Shown: positions 54,277 through 61,083 of the stretch, piece after piece | Position numbering within the stretch: position 1 is the stretch's first letter | How the letters are laid out: each line of letters starts with the position of its first letter | DNA from: a bacterium | Lineage (GTDB): Bacteria; Krumholzibacteriota; Krumholzibacteriia; LZORAL124-64-63 | DNA length: 64,000 bases | Direction of reading: 5' to 3' | Assembly (NCBI GenBank): GCA_016719645.1 | Contig: JADJYS010000004.1 | Location: forward strand, 62,001 to 126,000 | Position numbers and translations under genes: made by a program | The notes under the pieces: model-generated | Database searches by the model: none | Told to the model about the DNA's origin: nothing | Seen by the model: only the letters and a program-made list of their open reading frames with translations

Positions 54277-55130
54277 GCACAGCGCCGCGCGTCTGGGAAC
54301 TCGGCCGCGCGGCGCTGGACTACGGCCGCCGCCCCCTGGTCATGGGGGTGGTGAACCTGACCCCCGACTCCTTCTTCCCGGACTCGCGCGTCGACGGCGC
54401 CGAGCAGGCCGCGCGGCGCGCCGAGGAGCTGGTCGCCGCGGGCGCCGACCTGCTGGACCTCGGCGCGGAATCGTCGCGCCCCGGCGCGGAACCCGCCGGC
54501 GGCGAGGCCGAGCGCGCCCGCCTGCTGCCCGCCCTGGCCGCCATCCGCCGCCGCGTGGCGGTCCCGCTGACCGTGGACACCTGGCGCGCGGACACCGCCC
54601 GGGCCGCCCTCGACGCCGGCGCCGACGGCCTGAACGACATCACCGCCGGCCGCGGCGATCCCGGGCTGCTGCCGCTGGCGGCCGCCGCGGGCTGCGGCCT
54701 GGTGCTCATGCACATGCAGGGCACGCCGGCGACCATGCAGCAGGACCCCCGCTACGACGACGTCGTGGCCGAGGTGGCGGCCCACCTCGAGGCGCGCGTC
54801 GGCGCGGCCCTGGCGGCCGGCGTGGCTCCGTCGCGGCTGCTGGTCGACCCCGGGCTGGGCTTCGGCAAGGACCTCGCCCACAACCTGGCCCTGCTGGCGC
54901 GCGTGCGCGAGGCGACGGGCGGGCGGCCCGCGCTGATCGGGGCCTCGCGCAAGTCGTTCATCGCCGGCATCACCGGCGCGCCGGTGGAGCGGCGGCTGCC
55001 GGGCAGCCTGGCCGCCGCCGCGATCGCCTTCGCGGCCGGCGCCGCCGCGGTGCGCGTGCACGACGTGGCCGAGACGGTGCAGATGCTGGACGTGCTCGCC
55101 GCGGTCGCCGCCGCGGGAGATCGGCGTTGA
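54273..55130 (+). CDS. folP: Dihydropteroate synthase
   Basis: A 285-residue DHPS joining p-aminobenzoate to the pterin diphosphate in folate synthesis. Signature motifs: VMGVVNLTPDSFFPDS, DLLDLGAESSRPGAEP, NDITAGRGDP, VLMHMQGTPATMQ, DPGLGFGKD and GASRKSFI. Start is GTG at 54273 overlapping the ftsH stop. The order tilS-ftsH-folP-cdaA is a recurrent bacterial cluster. Confidence 0.96.
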
Positions 55131-55200
55131 GCCGGCGCCCTGCGGGTGCTATGCTGCCGGCCGACGCTGCGCCCGCGGGCCCGGACACCGGGATGAACCG

Positions 55201-55992
55201 ATGCTGAAGTTCCTGGCCGATTCCCTGATCATCGACATCCTCGACATCCTGATCGTGGCGTTCCTGCTCTACCGCCTGCTGCTGCTGGTGCGCGGCACGC
55301 GCGCCACGCAGATGTTCGTCGGCCTGGGCCTGCTCGCGGTGCTGTCCTGGATCGCCGAGCGGCTCGGCATGATCGTCGTGCGGCAGATCCTCTACTCGCT
55401 GCAGACGGTCTGGGTCGTGGCCTTCATCATCATCTTCCAGCCGGAGCTGCGCACGGCCCTGACCTACCTCGGGCGCCGCCGGGGGATCCTGTTCTTCGCC
55501 ACGCCGGAGGAGATCCCCGCCCAGCAGGAGATCGTCCACGCCGTCGAGCGCCTGTCGCGCCGCGGCCTGGGCGCCCTGATCGTCCTGGAGCGCGAGATCA
55601 GCCTCGGCCGCTGGGCCAAGACCGGGACGCTGCTCAACGCGGACATCTCCAGCGAGCTGATCGAATCGATCTTCACCGTGCCGGGCCCGCTGCACGACGG
55701 GGCCGTGGTCATCAGCCAGGACAAGATCGTCGCCGCGTCCTGCATCCTGCCCAACACCGAGCGCTCCGAGCTGGGCTACGTGCTCGGCACCCGGCACCGC
55801 GCCGCCATCGGCCTGAGCGAGGTGTCCGACGCGGCGGTCATCGTCGTCTCGGAGGAGACGCGCGCCATCTCGCTGGCCCACGCCGGCGAGATCCGCCGCG
55901 GCCTGTCGGTCGAGGAACTGACGGCCGAACTCAACCGCATCGCCCTGAAGGGGCGCGAGCGCGCCGAGGCCGCGCCGGCTCCGGCCGGCTGA
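55201..55992 (+). CDS. cdaA: Diadenylate cyclase CdaA
   Basis: A 263-residue membrane-bound diadenylate cyclase making c-di-AMP from two ATP. Three N-terminal helices (about 9-30, 37-55, 62-80) precede the DAC domain, which has the catalytic DGA (166-168, in LHDGAVVI) and GTRHR (196-200). This is the CdaA/DacA type normally linked to osmotic and wall control. The RBS is weak (GGGATGAACCG). Its final 62 bases are overlapped by a convergent small gene. Confidence 0.95.
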   Translation: MLKFLADSLIIDILDILIVAFLLYRLLLLVRGTRATQMFVGLGLLAVLSWIAERLGMIVVRQILYSLQTVWVVAFIIIFQPELRTALTYLGRRRGILFFATPEEIPAQQEIVHAVERLSRRGLGALIVLEREISLGRWAKTGTLLNADISSELIESIFTVPGPLHDGAVVISQDKIVAASCILPNTERSELGYVLGTRHRAAIGLSEVSDAAVIVVSEETRAISLAHAGEIRRGLSVEELTAELNRIALKGRERAEAAPAPAG

Positions 55993-56323
55993 GCTCCAGC
56001 CCGCCCTGCCGCCACGGCGACGCCCCCCGACCCGAAACCAGCGCCACCTCCGCCAGGACCTGCGCCAGCGCCGCCAGGGCGTGCCGCCGCCCCGTGCGCG
56101 GGGAGCGCGGCCAGGAAGCGGCGGCGCGCCAGACCGGCGCGTCCGGGCGCCGCGCGCCCGCGGCGGCGGGCGGTTCGCGGTCGCGGCATTCGAGCCACAG
56201 CATCCACTCCCGCGGCCGCTCCGTCAGGCCCCAGGCGCTCAGCAGCACGCCGGCCCCGTGCAGGAGCCGCCGCGTTCCGGGCAGCGCCGCTTCCAGGCAG
56301 CCCCGCACTTCCGTGGTCGTCAT
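55931..56323 (-). CDS. Small hypothetical protein overlapping the cdaA 3' end
   Basis: A 130-residue frame whose ATG at 56323 has a strong GGAGGGG site eight bases upstream. The N-terminal 90 residues are protein-like (MTTTEVRGCLEAALPGTRRL, GAGVLLSAWGLTERPREWML, ALAALAQVLAEVALVSG), the last 35 are Arg/Pro-rich and run antisense into cdaA for 62 bases. No family recognised. The real protein could be shorter than the frame. An AT-rich promoter-like patch and a 13-bp inverted repeat lie upstream. Confidence 0.5.
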   Translation of the reverse strand: MTTTEVRGCLEAALPGTRRLLHGAGVLLSAWGLTERPREWMLWLECRDREPPAAAGARRPDAPVWRAAASWPRSPRTGRRHALAALAQVLAEVALVSGRGASPWRQGGLELSRPEPARPRRARAPSGRCG

Positions 56324-56362
56324 GATGTCCCCCTCCGGTTGCCTCGCCGCGACGGGGTGGCC

Positions 56363-56400
56363 ACCGGCGGAAGAGCTGAGGCGCCCTCTCTTCCGCCGGT
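56363..56400 (-). repeat. 13-bp inverted repeat upstream of the small hypothetical gene
   Basis: ACCGGCGGAAGAG (56363-56375) and CTCTTCCGCCGGT (56388-56400) are exact complements around a 12-base loop, 40 bases before the start codon: an operator or a leader hairpin. Confidence 0.6.
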
Positions 56401-56494
56401 TGAGGCCGTGCGGCATCGCAGGTCCTCCCAGCCCCGCTCCACCGCCCCCGCCCTCTTCCTGCAAGGACGCCGCCAGTCCTTCCGACTCGGCGTG

Positions 56495-56540
56495 ATGCTA
56501 TATCTTGTTGTAAATAATGATCTTAAAGAGGTCGCCCGGC
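56495..56540 (-). promoter_or_regulatory. AT-rich promoter-like island
   Basis: The stretch between the STAS-GAF stop (56684) and the small gene start (56323) has no coding frame of its own. Within it 56495-56540 is strikingly AT-rich and on the minus strand holds TTTAAG, 17 bases, GATATA. Likely the promoter of the 56323 gene; the rest shows only GC-rich sequence. Confidence 0.35.
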
Positions 56541-56683
56541 CGGCGGGACGTCAACGGCCGCCGACGTCGCGGCGTTCGCGGCGGCTCCCGCGGGTGACGC
56601 CGCGGCGATCTTGTTGGGAGCGAGGGGGTTATCGGGATGTCACCGAGCGGGGCCCGTCCCGCGGCAGGAACCGCGCCGCGACG

Positions 56684-57634
56684 TCAGACGCCGCAGAGCA
56701 AGGACTCGACGGCGTCCTGGAGGGGAACCGCGGGGTCCGCGGCGGTCTCGGGGTTCAGTTGCGCGAGCCGCGCGCCGATCAGGCTGCCGAGCAGGCCGAG
56801 GCCCAGGAGTTCGCCCGGCCGGTAAGCGAAGAGGCCGCCGTCCTGCCCCGAGCGGACGAACAGCGCGCCCAGCAGCCGGCCGTCCGCCTTCAGGGGCACC
56901 GCCACGTCGGCGCCGCACCAGCGCAGGAAGGTCTGCTCGCGCGTCGGCAGGTCCGCGGCGCCCAGTTCGTGCAGCGTCAGGGGCGCGTCGGCTTCCGCGA
57001 GCAGGGTGCCCAACCGGCCGCTCGCATCGGCGAGCGCGTCGAGGTGGCCGTCCAGGACGAGCCGGTCGCCGTCGCACCGCAGCAGGTGGGCGTCCTGCCC
57101 CAGGCCGTGGCGGCGCAGCAGGTCGGTCAGGGACTCGGTCCAGGCGGCCGAAGGACCGCCGCCTCCCAAGGTCGCGAGGAACCCGGACACCGCCGCGAGT
57201 GAAGGGCGGGCCCGGCCGCTCACGCTGGCGCTCGTGGAGGCGCCCGGATCGCCGCGGCACGGCTCGCCGTCGCCGTCTTCGCCGGTCGCCAGGATGGACG
57301 CAGCCGCCTCCTCGACGGTCGCGCACTCCGGCAGCGGCGGCTCGCCGAGCCGGTTGCGCAGGAACCAGGCGACCACGACGCTGGGGGCGACGACGGCCAT
57401 CCGCGCGCCGCCGTCGGACAGGCGCCGCCGCATTAGGGCGATCTCGGCCGCGAGCTCCCCGCTCATCGACCCGAGGTCCGCCAGGTCCAGCACCAGGCCG
57501 CGCGCGCCCGCGCCGAGGCAGTCGCCGGCGGCGGCCGCGAAGCGGCGGTGGTCGCCGCGCGCGACGGTGCCGTCGAGGCGCAGGGCCGCGACACCGGCGC
57601 GGGGCTCCGGCAGCGTCTGGAACCGCAGGGGCAT
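56684..57634 (-). CDS. STAS domain - GAF-like domain signalling protein
   Basis: A 316-residue soluble protein. Residues 10-110 look like a STAS (anti-anti-sigma) domain: VAALRLDGTVARGDHRRF, LVLDLADLGSMSGE with Ser in the position often phosphorylated, and MAVVAPSVVVAWFLR. After a Ser/Gly linker residues 175-310 resemble a GAF domain (DAHLLRCDGDRLVLDG, WCGADVAVPLKADGRLLGALFV). It starts one base after the stop of the HTH gene, forming a two-gene operon, so it may be part of a partner-switching regulator. No kinase is nearby. Confidence 0.72.
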   Translation of the reverse strand: MPLRFQTLPEPRAGVAALRLDGTVARGDHRRFAAAAGDCLGAGARGLVLDLADLGSMSGELAAEIALMRRRLSDGGARMAVVAPSVVVAWFLRNRLGEPPLPECATVEEAAASILATGEDGDGEPCRGDPGASTSASVSGRARPSLAAVSGFLATLGGGGPSAAWTESLTDLLRRHGLGQDAHLLRCDGDRLVLDGHLDALADASGRLGTLLAEADAPLTLHELGAADLPTREQTFLRWCGADVAVPLKADGRLLGALFVRSGQDGGLFAYRPGELLGLGLLGSLIGARLAQLNPETAADPAVPLQDAVESLLCGV

Positions 57635-57635
57635 G

Positions 57636-57860
57636 TCAGACCATTTCCTTGGCGAGCCAGCCGTCGAGCACGCGCCGCAGGAACCGCCACTCGCTGCCGA
57701 CCTTCTTGGCGGGGATCTTCCCCTCCTTGGCCAGCCGGCACACCGTCTTGACGTGCATCTTCAGGTACTCCGCGGCCTCGACCGAGGTCAGCACCTGGTT
57801 GGACGTCTCCTCCGCGCCGATGTAGATGGTGGCGGTGCCGTGATCACGGGTGTCGTTCAT
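57636..57860 (-). CDS. Excisionase/MerR-type helix-turn-helix protein
   Basis: A 74-residue DNA-binding protein with the excisionase fold: LTSVEAAEYLKMHVKTVCRLAK... then GKIPAKKVGSEWRFLRRVLDGWL, a winged helix-turn-helix. AAGGAG nine bases before the ATG at 57860 excludes the longer frame. Five GGGG tracts spaced exactly 10 bp lie 130-175 bases upstream and could be its operators. Coupled to the STAS-GAF gene; no integrase is present, so a regulator rather than an excisionase. Confidence 0.85.
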   Translation of the reverse strand: MNDTRDHGTATIYIGAEETSNQVLTSVEAAEYLKMHVKTVCRLAKEGKIPAKKVGSEWRFLRRVLDGWLAKEMV

Positions 57861-57963
57861 GTTGCTGTGCTCCTTATTCGGGACGGGTGCGGGCGCAACC
57901 CGCATCGGTGTAGCGGATCGGGATGCAACTCCCGTGCCGCCCGCCACCGCCCCCCTCCCTCAC

Positions 57964-58044
57964 GGGAAACCGGGAGGAATCGCGGGAAACGGGGCACGAC
58001 GGGGCATCACGGGGAACGCCGGGGTGGAACGGGGCGGCGACGGG
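57964..58044 (+). repeat. Ten-base phased GGGG tracts
   Basis: GGGG occurs at 57991, 58001, 58011, 58021 and 58031, exactly ten bases apart, flanked by GGG at 57964, 57972, 57984 and 58042. The intervals share no longer motif. It lies in the 239-base gap between the alpha/beta-hydrolase stop and the HTH start; nothing else is seen there. Confidence 0.8.
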
Positions 58045-58099
58045 ACCGCCGGCCCCGTGCAAAGTGCAACCGGGAAGGTCGCGGCCTGCGCGGGGCGGG

Positions 58100-58987
58100 T
58101 CAGTGCCGGTCGCGGAGGAACTGCAGCAGGGCGTCGTTGAGCGCGGTCTCGCCGTGGGCGGCGAGGATCATGTGCCCGCCCGTCTTGAACAGGCGGAAGC
58201 GGGAGGCGCGGTGCCGCGTCCGCTTCTGCAGCAGGCGCAGCGAGGCGGGGTCGATGCGGGCGTCGTCCTGGCAGTGGGCCGCGTAGAGGGGCAGGCGCAG
58301 CTTGCCGACCTGGGACTTGGCGCGCTCCATGGCCTCGAAGACCTCGAGGTTCCAGCCGATCCGGCGCCGCAGCAGCGGCAGGCGGTGCAGGCCCAGCAGC
58401 ATCAGCAGGCGCGTGCCCAGCGGCACGCGCGGCACCAGGGCCGGCGCGAGCAGCGACAGGGAAGCCGGCTGCTCCTGGCGGGTGAGCAGGATCGCCAGCG
58501 CGCCGCCGAAGCTGAAGCCCACGACGTGGACCAGCCGGCTGTGGCGGGCGAGCAGGCGGTAGCGCAGCTGCACCTCGTTGAGGCAGGACTTCCACTTCAC
58601 CACCGGCAGGGTCGTCGCCTCGAGGCCGTGGCCGGGCAGCAGCATGTTGTAGACGGTGTAGCCCTGCCCGTAGAGGAAGCGGGCCAGGCCGTCGAGGTCC
58701 TGCGGAGTCCCGGTCGAGCCGTGGACCAGCAGCACGCTCTCGTCGACCTCCGGCTGGATGCCGATGCGCGTGCGGCGATCCTTGGGCACGCCGAGCCGCG
58801 TCTCCATCTCGCCCTGCAGGCGGGCGTGGGCGCGCAGGGCCATCGACCCGGCGCGGGCCGGCCGCGGGGGCTGGACCTCCAGCTCGGGGTCGGGCTCGAC
58901 GTTGTCCAGGGCGTGCTCCAACTCCCAGGCGGTCAGCGTCAGCTGGCCGAAGCGCTTGAGATCCTGGTCGTTGGTCGGGTTGTTCAC
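58100..58987 (-). CDS. Alpha/beta-hydrolase (carboxylesterase/monoacylglycerol lipase-like)
   Basis: A 295-residue serine hydrolase. About 80 N-terminal residues precede the fold (VLLVHGSTGTPQDLDGLARF). The nucleophile elbow is GFSFGG, the acid lies in CQDDARIDP and the His in FKTGGHMILA, so the triad is complete. The lid-bearing shape YNMLLPGHGLEATTLPVVKW resembles carboxylesterase Est30/MGL. Start GTG 58987 overlaps the HAD gene stop (GTGA), last gene of the three-gene operon from 60944. Confidence 0.86.
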   Translation of the reverse strand: MNNPTNDQDLKRFGQLTLTAWELEHALDNVEPDPELEVQPPRPARAGSMALRAHARLQGEMETRLGVPKDRRTRIGIQPEVDESVLLVHGSTGTPQDLDGLARFLYGQGYTVYNMLLPGHGLEATTLPVVKWKSCLNEVQLRYRLLARHSRLVHVVGFSFGGALAILLTRQEQPASLSLLAPALVPRVPLGTRLLMLLGLHRLPLLRRRIGWNLEVFEAMERAKSQVGKLRLPLYAAHCQDDARIDPASLRLLQKRTRHRASRFRLFKTGGHMILAAHGETALNDALLQFLRDRH

Positions 58988-59814
58988 GGACGCGCGTCCT
59001 CCTGCGGAGCGGCGGGTGGGGGCGATTCCAGGTCGGCCAGGGCGTCGACGACGAGGTCGGGCCAGTCTTCCTGGTCGAGGCGTCCCAGGACGCCGCAGTC
59101 GGCATGCTTGCCGGAAAGCACGAAGGCCGTCCTCATCCCCAGCCGCTTGGCGGTGACGAGGTCGGCGACGGGATCGTCCGAGATAAATAACGCGTCGCCG
59201 GGCGCGCCGCCAATGATTTCCAGCGCCCGCCGGTAGATCCGGTCCTGCGGCTTGCCGACGATCACGGCCGGGTGCGCCGCCGCCTCCTCCAGCGCCGCGG
59301 CGTAGAAGCCCGGCCCGAAGCGCCGCCGCCCGGCGGCGTCCAGGTAGTGCAGGCCGCGGTGCAGGGCGACCAGTTCGGCCCCACCGTCGACCAGGGCGGG
59401 CAGGGCCCCTTCCAGGTCGGCGATCGTCAGGGCCGGGTTCGCGCCCACGACCACCGCATCGCAGGGGCCCTCGCGCACCGGCTCGAAACCGGCATCGCGC
59501 CACCAGTCCCGCAGGTCCGGGGCGCCCAGCCACAGCAGGCGCCGCTTGCCCCAGGACGCCAGCAGCCGGGCGCCGAGGCCCAGCGCCGTCACCAGCCGCG
59601 CCTCGTCGACGGCGAAGCCCGCCTCCCGCAGGGCGGCGGCCAGGGCGGCCGGCGGGTGGGTCGTGTTGTTGCTGACCAGACAGTGCGGAGTGCCGCGCGC
59701 GACGATCCCGGCGAACCAGGCCGGCGCGCCCGGGACCGGCGCGCAGCTCTTGTCGCGCACCAGCACGCCCTCGACGTCCAGCAGCAGGTTGGCGGGGCGG
59801 CGGCTTGCGGTCAT
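58984..59814 (-). CDS. HAD-superfamily IIA phosphatase (NagD-like)
   Basis: A 276-residue HAD phosphatase of subfamily IIA (NagD/p-nitrophenylphosphatase): LLLDVEGVLVRD, CLVSNNTTHPPAAL, VGKPQDRIYRRAL and FISDDPVADLVTAKRLGM. The first motif is DxE where nearly all active members have DxD, so the general acid is Glu. Start and stop both overlap neighbours by four bases. By context it may hydrolyse a phosphate made or used by the glycosyltransferase. Confidence 0.85.
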   Translation of the reverse strand: MTASRRPANLLLDVEGVLVRDKSCAPVPGAPAWFAGIVARGTPHCLVSNNTTHPPAALAAALREAGFAVDEARLVTALGLGARLLASWGKRRLLWLGAPDLRDWWRDAGFEPVREGPCDAVVVGANPALTIADLEGALPALVDGGAELVALHRGLHYLDAAGRRRFGPGFYAAALEEAAAHPAVIVGKPQDRIYRRALEIIGGAPGDALFISDDPVADLVTAKRLGMRTAFVLSGKHADCGVLGRLDQEDWPDLVVDALADLESPPPAAPQEDARP

Positions 59815-60944
59815 CGGCCCAGCATCTCCTCGAAGAGGTCGTCGAAACGCGGCGCCAGGCGCTGCCAGCAGAAGGCGTCGGCGTCCAGCGGCAGCGAGCA
59901 GACGTGGCCGCAGGCGTCGCCCGTCAGCAGGGCGTCCAGCAGGGCGACCAGCCCCTCCTCGCCGTCGTAGAGGTGGCGGCCGCGGCAGCGCGCGCCGTAG
60001 AGGGACGGGTACGCCTGGTCGCGCGGCAGGACCGGGTAGCAGCCGGCGTGGACGGCCTCGGCCACCGAGATGCCGAAGTACTCCTGGGCCGCGCAGCTGA
60101 CCACGATGTCGGCCTGCGCCAGCAGCTCCCGGTACCGGGCGCGGTCCTGCTCGCCCCAGGCCAGGATACGCCCGCCGAGGCGATCGCGCAGGGGGGCGAA
60201 CGCGCCTTCCTGCTGCCGCGGCTCGCCGAGCAGCAGCAGGCGGAAGTCCCGGCCGCGCTCCGCCAGTTGCAGCAGGGCGCGGGCGAACATCTGCGGGCGC
60301 TTGTCGAACTCCCAGCGGTGGTTCCACAGGATGACGTGCCCGCCGGGGTCGCGGGGCCAGCCGGGCCCCAGGCCGGCGTCGCAGCGGCCGCCGAGGTAGG
60401 GGGCGAACGCCTCGGCGGGGTGCGGGGGGCCCGCGATCCCGACCGGCAGCACGGAGCTGCGGGCCGCCAGGCGCTCGCGGATCCCCTTGGGCACCGCCTC
60501 GGGCATGCGGGCCAGGTAGTCGGGCAGCGCGTCCAGGAACAGGGTGCGGTGGTACTCCGAGTTGAACACGACGCGGTCGGCCGCCAGGCAGCTGACGATG
60601 TTGGTGAAGCCGAAGTGGAAGTCGAAGGCCTCGTCGGGCGACAGCGGGTAGGTCAGCTGGTTCTCGTGCATGTAGAGCAGCAGCGGCGCGCGGTCCAGGG
60701 GCCGCGGCAGCAGGCCGCGCAGGTCGGCCGCGTTCAGGAAGTCGGTCGCCAGCAGCAGGTCGCACTGCGGGGCGTCCTCGCGCAGCCGGTCCGCGAACCA
60801 GGGCGCGGCGCCCCGCATGCGCCACTTCCAGAAGCGGGGCGGCAGGGTCCAGGAGCGGATCTCGTGCCGCGAGTGGGCGGTCAACCCCTCGCGGAAGGCC
60901 CGGTGGGACCCGCCGTCGTAGGGCTCCAGGAACGCGATGCGCAA
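59811..60944 (-). CDS. DUF3524/tRNA-queuosine alpha-mannosyltransferase-like glycosyltransferase
   Basis: A 377-residue GT-B glycosyltransferase with an N-terminal DUF3524 domain: IAFLEPYDGGSHRAFREGL, LLLATDFLNAADLRGLLP, YMHENQLTYPLSP, FNSEYHRTLFLDALPDYL, then a GT4-like half with LWNHRWEFDKRPQMFARAL and SCAAQEYFGISVAEAVHAG. These are the hallmarks of the queuosine-tRNA mannosyltransferase (GTDC1/QTMAN) family, which mannosylates Q34 of tRNA-Asp. Start set at TTG 60944 (GGGGAGG upstream), not the longer frame at 61085. First gene of the operon. Confidence 0.85.
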   Translation of the reverse strand: MRIAFLEPYDGGSHRAFREGLTAHSRHEIRSWTLPPRFWKWRMRGAAPWFADRLREDAPQCDLLLATDFLNAADLRGLLPRPLDRAPLLLYMHENQLTYPLSPDEAFDFHFGFTNIVSCLAADRVVFNSEYHRTLFLDALPDYLARMPEAVPKGIRERLAARSSVLPVGIAGPPHPAEAFAPYLGGRCDAGLGPGWPRDPGGHVILWNHRWEFDKRPQMFARALLQLAERGRDFRLLLLGEPRQQEGAFAPLRDRLGGRILAWGEQDRARYRELLAQADIVVSCAAQEYFGISVAEAVHAGCYPVLPRDQAYPSLYGARCRGRHLYDGEEGLVALLDALLTGDACGHVCSLPLDADAFCWQRLAPRFDDLFEEMLGR

Positions 60945-60986
60945 CGCCCGCCCACCTCCCCCGGGGCCGCCGCCGGGGCGCCCGTG

Positions 60987-61015
60987 TTGAACAATCGGCC
61001 GGATTTGACTATCAT
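60987..61015 (+). promoter_or_regulatory. Candidate promoter of the secreted protease gene
   Basis: TTGAAC at 60987, 17-base spacer, TATCAT at 61010. Transcription near 61022, in the 139-base divergent gap. Confidence 0.6.
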
Positions 61016-61083
61016 CATGAGATGCTGCCTCGCCCGTGCCGCGATCCGTTCGAGGATGACCCATCAGAGAGGACGCGTCCATC

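Noticed and set aside
57636..57860. Excisionase-like gene as a sign of a prophage or integrative element
   Set aside because: No integrase, att repeats or phage genes flank it; tRNA genes are distant and the neighbours are ordinary chromosomal genes.
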